Translations under genes and position numbers: made by a program | Shown: one piece after another, positions 12,201 to 27,931 of the stretch | Position numbering within the stretch: the first letter of the stretch is position 1 | Layout of the letters: each line of letters begins with the position of its first letter | Origin: Zopfochytrium polystomum | Lineage: Eukaryota; Chytridiomycota; Chytridiomycetes; Chytridiales; Chytridiaceae | Assembly (NCBI GenBank): GCA_025765615.1 | Contig: JAIVFJ010000255.1 | Span: 1 to 64,000, forward strand | Length of the DNA: 64,000 nucleotides | Reading direction: 5' to 3' | Notes under the pieces: generated by a model | What the model was told of the DNA's origin: nothing | Databases searched by the model: none | What the model saw: only the letters and a program-made list of their open reading frames with translations

Positions 12201-13537
12201 TGAGTGGACGCACCGCATTTTCGTAGTGCGAATAAAAATCTTTACCAGTCCGTTGGAGATTGCTCCATTCGGCCGCGAGGATACGATGGCTGCGACATTG
12301 TGACCGTCCGCGGCAAGCGCTGCTCCCTCCATGGCTCTGTCCACGCCACTCCCACCCATTGAGGCCAGTTTGGTCGGATTGCTGTTCGTACTTCCTTTTC
12401 TCTTCTTTAAGGGGTCGGACTCCATAGTGCTTGTAACAACTTCATAGATTTCCTTGCGAATGAGGATCCCGTCCTTGTGGTTCGTAGAGTGAGAAGGAAG
12501 GTGGGAGCGGTTCAACAATTTATGATGGGCTCATGCATGTTATCTGCCGCCGTCACAATCAAGTCATCTCCACTCACCCGCTCCTGCCCGCTCCGTGCAA
12601 GGAGGTACACGACCGTTCCCGCTGCCAACGCTTTCGCGCGGCACATGTTAGTCAGTCGGTTGTTCCCCTTCGGCACCAGCACGTAGCCCTCAGGGATCTC
12701 GCCGTTGTAGTGGTCCACCACGTAACCGTTCTTCAAGTTGCTACGACGCCCGACCGCTCCGCCGTGTGGCTGCTGTTGCAGCTGCTGTAGCTGCTGCTGC
12801 GCTGCGGTTCTGAGTCTTGGCGTCGCCGCAGGCGCCGAGTGTGTGGTAGCCTGGTACTGGTGGTGGTGGTGGTGGTGGTGTTGGTCGTGGTCGTGGGAGA
12901 GGTATCCGTCGTGGTGGTGGTGGTGGTGGTGGTGGTAGTTGTGGCGGTCTCCGCCTGTTTTTGAAGGGAGGACGAGGTGAAAATAATGGAGGGAGAAGGG
13001 GAAATAAGAAACAGAGTGGCGACAATCAGTGTGACGCAGGGCACATAATTGCCGACGACGACGCTGTCGCTGGGCCACCACGCTCCCCGCAAGTCCTCAC
13101 CGCCTCCCTCCGCCGGCGCGACCCCGCCCGCTCCGCCGCGAAATGGCGGTGAGCACTCGCTTGAGCGGTAGCCGTAACCGGCGGGCGCGGGACAGCCGCG
13201 CGAGGTCGACGACGGCAACGCCGACGACGACGGCGACTCGTCGGACGGACGATGGTGGGCGGGGGTGGCGACCGCGACCGCATGGATCTGACAAGGACGA
13301 CGCGGCTGGCGGCAAGGAGCTGGTGGCGGGACCAAAGGGCGAGGCAGTGGTGAGAGCGGGGTCGGAGGAGGAGCGTGGGGAGCGGATCGGATTCTCTTGC
13401 GAGAAAGTGAAGGAGGAAGGGTCAGCGACTTCAGGCCGAGCCGCTGGGTGTGAGGACCCGCTGGCGGTGGACGTGACCGGAGTGGGCGACCGCGTCGAGT
13501 GGCTTTCGTCTTGAAAGCCGTAGAGGAGCTCTGCCAT
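9284..13537 (-). CDS. TALE-class homeodomain protein with N-terminal [12 protein letters not shown] domain
   Basis: Probable sequence-specific transcription factor. The homeodomain sits at the extreme C-terminus (9287-9480). It has helix 1 [11 protein letters not shown], the TALE three-residue loop with PYP, helix 2 [10 protein letters not shown] and recognition helix [12 protein letters not shown], ending two codons after the helix. Upstream are Gln, Ala, Gly and His tracts. Well-supported 5' exons are 12954-12578, 12473-12246 and 12171 onward, joined by GT-AG introns 12474-12577 and 12172-12245; an earlier intron is 12955-13100. The first of these exons, completed by the next, carries [14 protein letters not shown]...MCRAK...VVYLL...[12 protein letters not shown], which resembles the GYxFVPKG segment of fungal DUF2293-type proteins. 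Two frame changes, near 13260-13330 and 10440-10740, must be introns or indels and are not placed. Start ATG 13537 lies in an ACCATGG context. The homeodomain is certain; joining all exons into one gene is likely, not proven. Confidence 0.75.
9287..9480 (-). other. TALE homeodomain
   Basis: DNA-binding domain of the gene above. The Arg-rich N-terminal arm, PYP loop extension and WFINARRR recognition helix identify the TALE superclass (Pbx, Meis, Iroquois, KNOX and fungal relatives). The exon ends on a strong donor-like CT|GTAAGG that also contains the stop codon TAA, so a spliced isoform with a different short tail is possible. Confidence 0.95.
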
Positions 13538-14928
13538 GGTCGGAAGCATGGTGTACCTCTGCGATGGACAGCGAGTTACGACCAACATGTAACAGTTTGA
13601 CAAGCTGGTGACTCACCCCTCTCAGTCTTCAAGTCGTTTCTGCCACGGGAATCTCGCCCCACGCGGGGTTTTTTGGAGCTTGGTGGCCCTCCTTTTGCCG
13701 GTGCCGGTGCCCCCACTTGGTCGATAGTTCTATGTAGCAGTAATGGAACGATGGACGGCCGATTTGCCTGGGCGGAACTTATCGTCAGCGTGCGAGAGAA
13801 CTCGAGCGCGAAGACACCAAGGCGTGACAAGAGCACCGAAATAGGCGCGAACATAAAAATATAAAAAAGCAAAAACGAAAAAAGGAGGAAAATGCGGCTT
13901 GTCGGGCCGCAGCCGTTGACAGACAGGCAGACAGAGAAGTGCCACACACATGCGCACACGCTTACGCGCTAGCGCGCACAATGCGGGCGATAGTGAGAGA
14001 GAGAGAGAGAGAGAGCGGAAGGGGAGGACGAGAGGAGGAGTGGAGTGAGATATGAGGAGAGTGCGACCCTCGCGGGAGTCCATATAGACCCAATCTGTGA
14101 GGTAGCGCGTACGGACGAACTCCTCGCGCTGGCGATTGCGACTGCTTTGTAGCGCCCATCGCCAGCGCTGACGGAACGTCTCATGCCTCAAACCAATAGT
14201 TGGCCCCAACAACCTAACATCCACACTCCGTCCCACGCAGTGCTCCAAACTCACCACAGCTCGGGAGTGATCCGAGGGAACGACACGAAATAGTAGCCTA
14301 GATGACTTGGAGCTCCCCTTGTCTGTTTTCCAACCGCTGCTGGACGGAGGCGCTGGACGGAGGCGATAAGGCGGCAGGTGCTGGTATGTGTGGGTGATGT
14401 CGCTGGTGCTATGAAGGAAGCGAACGAAGTGGGGCCAGTTTGTGAATAAGTTAGTGTCAGTCAGTCCGGTTGAGCGTAGGAAAAGGGCAAGGTGGGATGA
14501 TGTGGCCGATTAGAAAAGCGGACCTGTGGCTAAGCCCCACACGCGCACACGTTCGATTACGGACTGTTCGCCGCTGGTTCGCACGGTGTACTCTATGCGA
14601 GGGTGTCCGACTTTTTGGCGGCCCGGAGTGGGGAGGGGGTGTTGGGGAAGAGGAGGGGCTTCGAGTGCGAGTGGGAAAGCGGATGGGAGAGTCGGCGCGT
14701 CGCGCGTCGCGGTCGCGTCCACTGGGCCGAGGGTACTCACTATAATAAGGAGGAAGGGTGCTTGAAAGTTGTTAAATACGAGAAGGGAAAATAAGGAGAG
14801 GGCGAGAGAGTGAGAGTGAGAACGAGAGACAGGGACACAGACAGACAGACAGATAACCAGGCTGGAGAGCAGTTAGACAGACAGACAGGAAGTAAAAACA
14901 GAATTTTACGAAAATTCGCGTAAAAATC
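13538..14928. other. Divergent intergenic region (homeodomain gene / TBCD promoters)
   Basis: Contains a GA/CT dinucleotide run at about 13993-14014 and a CAGA-type purine-rich run at about 14790-14890 just before the TBCD start. On the minus strand an ATG-less open frame runs from about 14505 down to about 14080. It ends near GT donors and could be a 5' exon of the homeodomain gene, but no phase-compatible join to 13537 was found. Confidence 0.5.
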
Positions 14929-19998
<5,070 letters not shown>

Positions 19999-20727
19999 AA
20001 GTGAAAAAGAACAGGAAAAAAAAAAAAGCAAAAAAAAAAAGAAGGGGCAGGTCGTGCACAATTGGGAACAGGCAGGACGTACTCCAGCATTTTTGCATGC
20101 TTGTGCGCGTTTGCATAAGTGGTTAGGTTGGTTGAATAAATCGTCTCTGCTGTGGTTTGATGCGTCCTGCCGCGCGCGCTCCCCAAAAATGGGAGGGGAG
20201 CGGGAAGCATTCAAAAGGCGAAGCTTTCAACACGTTGTTCAGTGCAAAACCGAAAAAATCGACTTGGAAGGCTTGTGGGCTCCTGTTCTTGCAGAATGAG
20301 CAAAGCATTTACGAAGGACCTCGCTCGTGCATCAATGTCGCACAACGGCGCGTCACCAGTTTTTTTTTTTTTGTTTCCTTCTTTCTTTTTAACCTTCTAG
20401 GCCCTGGTTGGCACAAATCATGTTTGATATCTTCTTCACCCCCGCATTTTCGGCACATTGGCAGTATCCCAAAAATATTAGCTAACCCGCAATTGAACCT
20501 TGCACGGTTTCTTCTTCATAATGAAAGGAAGCTCCAGCCGAAAAAGCAAAGGTTTTTCCTTTGTAGAGCACAGAGTACAAGGGACTTTTGTCTTGAAGCA
20601 TATCAATCGTGATATCTTTTTTTTTTCTGAATCATGCCAAAAACCTCGTCCAGCCTTTTGCACAGGGGGAACGAGGCGTCTCTCGCGTCGCGGGCGGTGT
20701 CTTTCTGTCTCTTTCTGTCTGTCTCTA

Positions 20728-20758
<31 letters not shown>

Positions 20759-21083
20759 GCCTGTCTGTCTGTCTGTCTCTCTCTCGCTCTCTCCATCTCT
20801 CTCTGCCTCTGTCGCTATCCCTATCCGTCTCATCACTCTTCGAAGAAAGAAAGAAAGAAAAGCGCTTTTGCTCGTCCACCTCCTCCTCCTCCTCATCGTC
20901 CATCGTCATCGTCCACCCCAATCACCGTACGTACGCCCCTTCCCCCCACCCAGTTCATCGACCCTGAACTCATCGACAACCAGCAACACCCCCAACCCTG
21001 CCTGCAACACCCCTTCCCCCCCCCCCAACGAACACGAACCAAAACCAACCAACCAACCAAAACCAAGCAACCAAGCAAAAGTC
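19999..21083. other. Intergenic region with GTCT microsatellite
   Basis: Between TBCD and the LITAF gene. It holds poly(A/T) runs near 20,020 and 20,360 and a long (CTGT/CTCT)n tract at about 20,699-20,800. The open frames over the tract are Leu/Ser/Val repeats read from it. No gene is recognised. Confidence 0.6.
20699..20800. repeat. (CTGT)n/(CTCT)n microsatellite
   Basis: Imperfect tetranucleotide array of CTGT units grading into CTCT, about 290 bp before the LITAF gene start. All frames through it are spurious open frames. Confidence 0.9.
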
Positions 21084-22318
21084 ATGGCCGCCAACAACGT
21101 TAACAACAACAACAAGGATTCCAAGGTCCAGCCTCCAAGGCGAGTGGAAAAAAAACGCAATCAATCAACTCCCCCCACCTCCCCCCTTTTCCCCTTGCCC
21201 TCCCAAATCCCGTACTACCACACCCATCCAACCTCCAGCCGTCACGACAAGAAAGAATATGATGAGATGGTGGTGATGCCTACAGCGCTACCACAACCAC
21301 CACTAGCAGCGCTGCTGCTGCTTGCACCCAATCGCGTCCGCGCATCGGCAGCGCTTCCGTGTGTGGGCCGCTCCCGTGTGTGGGGGACGACCCCCGCTGC
21401 ATGTGCTCGCGCCCGAAGTAGCGCGATGGCGATTCAACCGTTGCATTCATTGCATGGGTCGCTGCTGCTGCGCCCCCTTTTTCCCCACGATTTTTCCCAC
21501 CAACCTCGTCGTCTCCCACACTCCCACCCTGACTCGTGAAATCTTTCCACACACACACACACACAGCTTCGTCCTCGCCATGCAGAACGGTACCACCTCA
21601 TCGTATTCTTCTTCTTCTTTGCCGCCTTCGGCTGCGCCGCCGTCGTCGTCCGCGATCTACCCGTCCGCCCCGCCACTCGACACATCCACCAGCCTTTATC
21701 CCGCCGTCCCCGCGCCCTCCACCTCCTTCCCCGCCAACGGCTACGGCGCCATCTCGGCCTCGACGCCGCTGCTCGGCGGATACCCGCGCCCGCAGCAGCA
21801 GCAGTACCAACAACACAACCACCCCCACCACCACCATCAAGGCCCCACTCACTACATCCACCGAAGCTACTACGAAGACCCCGCCCGCGTCCCACCCATC
21901 GTTGTCCAGGCCACACGGACGCCTGTGGGGTACGAGCTCGCCAGCGACGGAATGGTGCTCATCCCGACATCCGAGTCGGTGCTGATGGTGTGTCCGTACG
22001 AGAATATCCAGGTCGTCACGACCGTCGAGTCGGCTCCTGGTGAGTATAGAGTTTGTGGGTTTTTGTGTGTTGGGTGCGTTGCTGTGATGCTGCCTGTGAG
22101 TGGGGAAGGAGCCTCGGACGCAAGTGGACGCCCCCCTAATTTCTCTTCATCCGTCAAAAAAAAAAAAAAAAGGCTGCATGGCGTACCTGACGTCGCTCTT
22201 CCTCTGCGTCGTCGGCTGCGGCATCTGCTTCTTTTTGCCATTCTGCAGCCGCCGGTGTCAGGACCAGGTCCACCGCTGCCCGTCGTGCCGAAAGGTGCTG
22301 GCCGTCGTTCCCGCGTGA
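21084..22318 (+). CDS. LITAF-domain membrane-associated protein
   Basis: LITAF/SIMPLE-type proteins sit on endosomal or lysosomal membranes through a zinc ribbon split by a hydrophobic membrane-insertion segment. Secure exons are 21567-22039 and 22173-22318, joined by a GT-AG intron (22040-22172) that ends in a long A run. The N-terminal half is Ser/Pro/Gln/His-rich with PSAPPL and PAVPAP elements typical of ESCRT/WW-binding tails. The C-terminus holds a CPYEN half-knuckle, a hydrophobic stretch (LTSLFLCVVGCGICFFLPF), FCSRRCQD, and the closing VHRCPSCRKVL, as in the family. A short first exon (21084-21139) can be joined in frame only through a GC-AG intron (AAG|GCGAGT at 21140); otherwise translation starts at ATG 21580. 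The second Cys expected in the first CxxC knuckle appears to be Glu. Domain call secure; first exon uncertain. Confidence 0.82.
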
Positions 22319-24076
22319 TCGGTGCTTGTTCCTTTGACGCGCACGCGTTCGTCACGCGTTGTCGTCTAGCGTGGGTGGGCGCGAGGGACGTTGAGAAAGC
22401 AGCGGCGCTTAATGATGGAGGGCTGAATCGGGGGCCAGTTGTGGATGGAAACCTTTATCGAATGACACAGTCGTAGTTATGGGGGCGAAGGGTTTGGGCA
22501 TAGCAAGGGAGAGAATTGAAAAAAAAAAAAACAACCGCACGAAGGGAAAGTTTGCCTACTTGTGACTGTTGATTATCGTTACGTGCACAATGGCCACAAT
22601 CGCTGATGCATGACCCCTTGGCGCTGCGCTTGGGGCTGTTTGGCAAATACTCCCCGTTTTGTGGTGTGAACGTTTCTCTTTCTCATTTACGAAAGCAGAC
22701 AATCATTGGAGGCCCCAAGTGCCCTTCACGCTCGCCTTGCGACAAGGACTGGGCAGGAGACAGACCTGCCAAAACAAAAAGAAGTTATTTGTCTGCAAGA
22801 ATTCAGCTGCCAGTCTCCCGCCCTGTCAGCCAGACTTGAATTTGCGTTGATTTTCACTTCATTTTCCAGCATTAAAGCACATTTAATGTGGTTTGAGTAA
22901 GGATGAAAATTCCAACAAAAAAAAAAAAAGCTTACCAAAGTGGGCAGTAGAGTAAATGGAAAGGTGGGAGGTGCAAATTTCCTATAATTGGTGGAATTTA
23001 AAAAACTGGTGATTGCGGGTAAACCCATTTCCTAATTGCAATTACCGAGGGAGTTCAATTACAAAGTAGAAAATTTGCAAGGCTTGCAGTTACGCAGAAC
23101 GAAGCACGGACTTCCTCAAAAGTCATACACATACACGCAAAACGCCAACTGAGTAGATGGGTAGAATGGAAAAACTGGACGGCTCAGCATGGGATTTGTA
23201 CCCCTGACGTTAGGACTGGACTGTTGCGTCTGCTCATCGCAAATTTCGGACCAATAAGACAGAGTGTATCTACTACGTACTGTGTCCGCTGTGTGTCTTC
23301 TTTGATTGACTTTGTTCTTCCATGGTCTGTCGTTCTCAGAAATTGTCGCTCTCTATATCCAAATATCAACATCTCCCACAACGAACATGGAGCTGGATAA
23401 GTGCAAACTACTGCAAAAGATTGTTGAGGGACAGCAGACCTAGTTCAGCTTTGGCCGTGATCCCGCTGCGGTCTTGGTTTTTGTCTTTAGGAGTGGGTTG
23501 GTGATGGTGGTGCACAGGAACTGGGGGGCGGTCTAAGAAGTCCAAGAGACTGAACTTTGAATGAAATACAGCGCTACCACTACTCAAACGTAAAATCCTT
23601 GCTAAAGGCAAACACTACAAAACTGCTGAAAGCTTTATCAAGGCATGTCGCAATGTTGTAAAAAGAATTGTTTGAAATATTCAGAGATTGCAAGTTAAGA
23701 CTATTGATCAAACGTCAGGTTGTTAAAAGACAAGCAAGACCAAACAGAAATATCGTTTTAACAGGTCGATCAAAGTGTTGTTGTTAAAGAAACTGTAATA
23801 GGAACAAGTAAGCTGATGATTTGAAATACTAATGGATCTGCTATCGTTTCTGATGTTTGGGATCAGGAACACATGCGTTTGTTCGGGTGTACCTGGTGAG
23901 AACGAGCGTGAAAAGGCTTCCCTGCAAAACAAGTGTGACATGTCTTGTTTCAGATCAAGTATCCTTTCAGGATGAGTGAAGCATTTTCCAAGTAAGCTCA
24001 GCAAAAAGTCAAGCAGCTTTAATGATCAAGTGGAACCCCTTTCTCCTTTGGTTCTCTCTCTCTCTCTCTCTCTCTT

Positions 24077-24114
<38 letters not shown>

Positions 24115-24139
24115 ATCTCTCTCTCTCTCTCTCTTTCTA

Positions 24140-24184
<45 letters not shown>

Positions 24185-24728
24185 TTCTGTTTCTGCCTCT
24201 TCTTTCACTGCAACGAGGAAAGACTTCAGTGCGCAGTAGCTCCAATGTTTCTTTGGCATCTTTTCCATTGGGGTTGCGTGGTGAAACATTCATTGGAACG
24301 AACCTTTTTGACTTGGAAAAAGGAAGCTCCACCCAAAATTTGGCTCAGCCGATCGGTTGTCTGACACATCCTCTGTCTCACTCTCTGTCTCTGTCTGTCT
24401 CTCTGTCTCTCTGTCTCTCTCTCTGTCTCTCTGTCTCTGTCTGTCTCTGTCTGTCTCTGTCTCCTGCACCATCTGACAATCAGATAGACAGACAGACAGA
24501 CCCGAGGCTCAGAGTTGTCTCGCCTCCCACGTCCGTCTCTCTGTGTGCTCGCCTTTGCTTTCTCCCCAAGACAAGTCAAACACAACAAAACAACAACAGA
24601 ATCCTTTGAGTGAGTGTTCGCCTTGTCCCTTCTCTCCGTCTGTCTGTCTCTCTCTCTCTCGCTCTCTCTGTCTCTCTCTCGCTTTCTCCTCTTCTCCTTC
24701 GTCTTCTCTATTCCTTCAAACATTCGTC

Positions 24729-24762
<34 letters not shown>

Positions 24763-26041
24763 CCCCCTCTCTCCCTCTTCTCTCTTCTTCTTCTTCTTCG
24801 TCTCCAACCAACCCCCTTTGCCCCTCCCCGCCTTCGTCTTCTCTCTCTTCGTCTTCTTCGTCTTCCCCTCTCCGCTACCCCGTTCGTCTTCCCAACACAA
24901 CATCCCGCCCCCCCTGTCTTCGATCTGCGTCTTTGAGTCTTCACACACTCACACACTCACACTCACACTCACGCAAAGAGTTTTCCTCGCCCCGTCGTGC
25001 CTTCCTGCATTGCTTCTTCAGGTGCGTGCCAAGCCAAGTTAGTTAGTTAGTGAGCAGTTGGGATCAAAGCGCCCTGCCCCCTTCCCCCACTTGAGCCTCG
25101 TCGCCGCAAAGAGTCGCACGTTCGTTGCCTTTCCCTTTTGGATGCTCTCGCGGACTCCTCCTCCCCTCCAGCACTCCTCCTCCTGCTCTCTCTCAGACCC
25201 TCGTGACCTCCCCTCTCCTTCGCTTGGCCTCTCGTTGGTGGTGCACGCGTCTTCATCTTGTGTGGATCGCCGCACCAGCTTTTCCCCGAAAACAACGACC
25301 GGGGGGAGGGCTGTTACTTCACGAATTCCCCGGGACCAACTTCCCCCCGCCACTTCCAATCTCGCTCGCCTCGCCCTTTTTCGTTTGCGCTTACCCTGCC
25401 CGCTTACTTTATCCCAGGACGACGGAGACTGGGGAAAAGAAAAGTCGCGCGCACTGATTCCAGGGAGAGAGCACATCGAAGCGGACGCCACCCACCGCCG
25501 TTTCTTGCTAGGTAAGGAATCAGTCCCCCCTCTCTCTCTCTCGCTCCCTCGCTCCCTCCCTCCTCCCTCCCTACTCGCTCTCTTTCCCTCTCTGTTCCCG
25601 GCATCTGCTCCCCCACCCGCCGCCTCTCCCCCATCGCGGGAGTTCCTTGTTTGTCAGGGGGCTGTAGTTTGTTGCCGCGTGCACTGTGTGTGTGTGTTGA
25701 TCTGTTGTCAGACAGACAAACTGGTTGGAACAATCACTCTGTCTCTCCTCGCTTTCACTGCACTCGAGATGAACCTCGTCCAAACCTTGCCCTGTCCGAC
25801 AGTCCAAACATCCCCACGCCCTTCAAGAGGCCCCCCTCTTCCACTTCTCACACACATCCGACTTCGTCACTAACAGCGTCCCTCCTCTACACTGCATCGC
25901 CGCCCTTAGTTTTGGAACTCCGGTTGCTGTCGCGTCATTTGCGCACGATCCACTGAGTGGGTTGTAATTTTGCTGTCGGATTTCATTGCTACATCGGACA
26001 AAGTGGTGCGACGGACGAGAAAAACAGGAAGGAGAACGGCC
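22319..26041. other. Long intergenic region rich in CT tracts
   Basis: A 3.7 kb stretch without a recognisable gene. 22.3-24.0 kb is AT-richer with no motif. 24,050-25,000 is dominated by CT and CTGT arrays, followed by a pyrimidine-rich leader up to the C2H2 gene. Frames such as 24022-24609 or 24543-25046 are Ser/Leu repeats read from microsatellites. The last kilobase is probably promoter and 5' UTR of the zinc-finger gene. Confidence 0.6.
24051..24195. repeat. (CT)n microsatellite
   Basis: About 145 bp of nearly pure CT dinucleotides with occasional TTCTAT interruptions. A second imperfect CTGT/CTCT array follows at about 24,377-24,465 and a third at about 24,640-24,770. Confidence 0.9.
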
Positions 26042-27931
26042 ATGGAAGAATCCGCTGCAAATAACGGCGCCAACGAGGCTGGCGCCGCGACGACGAGCGG
26101 CTCCGGCGACGTCTCGCAGACCCAGCAAGTCGAAAGCGGCAACGACGCAGGGACGGGTGCCGTCCCAACTGTATCTTCGCCAACTTCGCACGATCCGCCT
26201 CGCGATCAACAATCCCAACAGACGCAGCAGCAGCCGCAGCCGCAACAGCAACACTACCAAGCTCAGCAGACTCACTACCAACCACAACAGCACTCCGGTT
26301 TTGTGGAGGCGTCCTCACACCAGGCGGGCAGCACCGGCGCCTCGCCAGCTGCGCTTCTCACACCGTCGGCGGCTATTCCAGGCGCTTCCTTTCAGGCTCC
26401 GACGACAACCACGTCTTATGTTCCGATCTTTCCCACGCACCCCCAACAGCAGCCGACGCAGCTGGATCAGTTCCAGCAGCAGCAACATCAGCACCAGTTC
26501 CAGCAGCAGCAGCAGCAACAGCAACTACTTCATCAACAGCACCAACAGCAGCTTCAGCTGCATCAGCACCAGTTTCAACAGCAGCAGCAGGCGGATCTTC
26601 ACCAGCAGCAACAGCTGCAACCGCAGGTTGTTCTCCCGCAGCCGACATACTATTCGCCCTTGACCACGTATGCATTTCCCTCCGCCTCGGGGTCGTCAGG
26701 CACAACACCGCCTCCACCGAGCGGAGCCCCGATGGGGACCTACGCCCCAATGTACTCACAGCCGGTTGTGATGGCGGCCCCGTCTTCTTTCCCGCAACAC
26801 CTTTCGCAGTCGAATGGCGTTTGGATGACTTCAAACGCGCTCTTTCAGCAGCCCCAAGTTCCCCAAACAGCCTCCCCTTACCAATCGGCCCAACCCCGCC
26901 AAGACATTTACTACTACCCGGCGACTTCGACGCTCACTCCGCTGGGCGCTACTCAGCCAGGTCACCCTCAGCAACACATGCATCAACAGCACCAGCAACA
27001 GCAGCAGCAGCAGCAACTTCAAGCGCAAGCCTACACGCAACAGTTTGTCGCAATGTCACCACAACCGTTACAGCAACCCATTTACACGACAGTGGGACCG
27101 GTTCCGCAGTACTACTACTACTACCAGCAGGCACCACCGGCACTAGTGAACGCTGGCCCGTCCCATGTGTCAGGAATGCCTGGAAGCGACCCTCACCAGC
27201 TGCACGCAACGGGTTCAGCACCCTCGTCACCCCAGGATATGATTCCCGCAGTGGCGCAGCCAACCTCGAGCGACCCGTCGCTGCAACAAATGTCGTCAGT
27301 GATCATTGTCGATTCGAGCAGTCAGTGGATGCAGCAGTCCACTCCGACTACTACGCTAGCGCCGACCGCGACGACCCCTGGCGCTGATGCAACTATTGGC
27401 GGTGGAGTCGAAGGAGATGGAATAGCTGCCCCCGAACCGCAAGCCGGACGGACCCGGACAGGACGACCGCGAAAAGCGCGCAAGTCGAGACGGACGCTCG
27501 CGAGCCTGACAGCCGACGCGACCGCAGCGGCAGCAGCCACCGGTGGCACCGCGGCGGCGGCCGATGCGGACGCGCCGACGACGCCGACGCCTACTACGCG
27601 CCTCGGACGCGGCGGCCACGCGTCCAACGGGCTTGATGGCGAGTCGCGGCCGCGCCGGCACGTGTGTTCGCAGTGCCAGAAGGCCTTCCTCAAGACGCAG
27701 GACCTGACGCGGCACGCGACGACTCACCTGTCGCCGTCGGAGCGCCCGCTGTCGTGTCCAAACCCGGGCTGTGGTCGCCGGTACGGCCGACCGGACGCGG
27801 TGCTTCGGCACGCGCGGCTGTTTTGCCGCGCCCGTCCGGGTCGCGGGAACGGGGCCAACGGTGGCGCGGCCGCGGCAGCGATGGCGGGAATGAGCGACGG
27901 TGGGGAAGGCGGGCGAAGCGGCGAGGAGTGA
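26042..27931 (+). CDS. Gln-rich C2H2 zinc-finger protein, probable transcription regulator
   Basis: A single open frame of 629 residues. Residues from about 60 to 200 are Gln-rich (CAG/CAA tracts). A Pro/Ser/Tyr-rich middle follows, then a basic GRPRKARK motif near residue 475 that resembles an AT-hook. Two C2H2 fingers sit near residues 540-595: the first is CSQCQKAF...LTRHATTH; the second has the longer CPNPGCGRRY spacing with HARLFC at its end, so its last ligand may be Cys. Two fingers behind a Gln-rich activation-type region is a common plan for fungal regulators. ATG 26042 lies in a good context (GGCCATGG) and opens an acidic, soluble N-terminus; in-frame sequence upstream is unremarkable. 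No orthologue is recognised, so no symbol is given. Confidence 0.85.
   Translation: MEESAANNGANEAGAATTSGSGDVSQTQQVESGNDAGTGAVPTVSSPTSHDPPRDQQSQQTQQQPQPQQQHYQAQQTHYQPQQHSGFVEASSHQAGSTGASPAALLTPSAAIPGASFQAPTTTTSYVPIFPTHPQQQPTQLDQFQQQQHQHQFQQQQQQQQLLHQQHQQQLQLHQHQFQQQQQADLHQQQQLQPQVVLPQPTYYSPLTTYAFPSASGSSGTTPPPPSGAPMGTYAPMYSQPVVMAAPSSFPQHLSQSNGVWMTSNALFQQPQVPQTASPYQSAQPRQDIYYYPATSTLTPLGATQPGHPQQHMHQQHQQQQQQQQLQAQAYTQQFVAMSPQPLQQPIYTTVGPVPQYYYYYQQAPPALVNAGPSHVSGMPGSDPHQLHATGSAPSSPQDMIPAVAQPTSSDPSLQQMSSVIIVDSSSQWMQQSTPTTTLAPTATTPGADATIGGGVEGDGIAAPEPQAGRTRTGRPRKARKSRRTLASLTADATAAAAATGGTAAAADADAPTTPTPTTRLGRGGHASNGLDGESRPRRHVCSQCQKAFLKTQDLTRHATTHLSPSERPLSCPNPGCGRRYGRPDAVLRHARLFCRARPGRGNGANGGAAAAAMAGMSDGGEGGRSGEE

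Noticed and set aside
13617..13959. Possible upstream exon of the homeodomain gene ending at GGTGAGTCACC
   Set aside because: The donor is phase 1 while the only nearby acceptor (CGCAG before AGGTACACCATG) needs phase 0, so the frames do not join.
20699..20800. CRISPR-like array
   Set aside because: It is a 4-nt microsatellite without unique spacers, in a eukaryotic genome.
20634..21539. 301-codon plus-strand open frame
   Set aside because: Mostly translation of the CTGT/CTCT array; only its later part overlaps the possible first exon of the LITAF gene.
24022..25046. Ser/Leu-rich plus-strand and Arg/Glu-rich minus-strand open frames
   Set aside because: Direct translation of CT/CTGT microsatellites.
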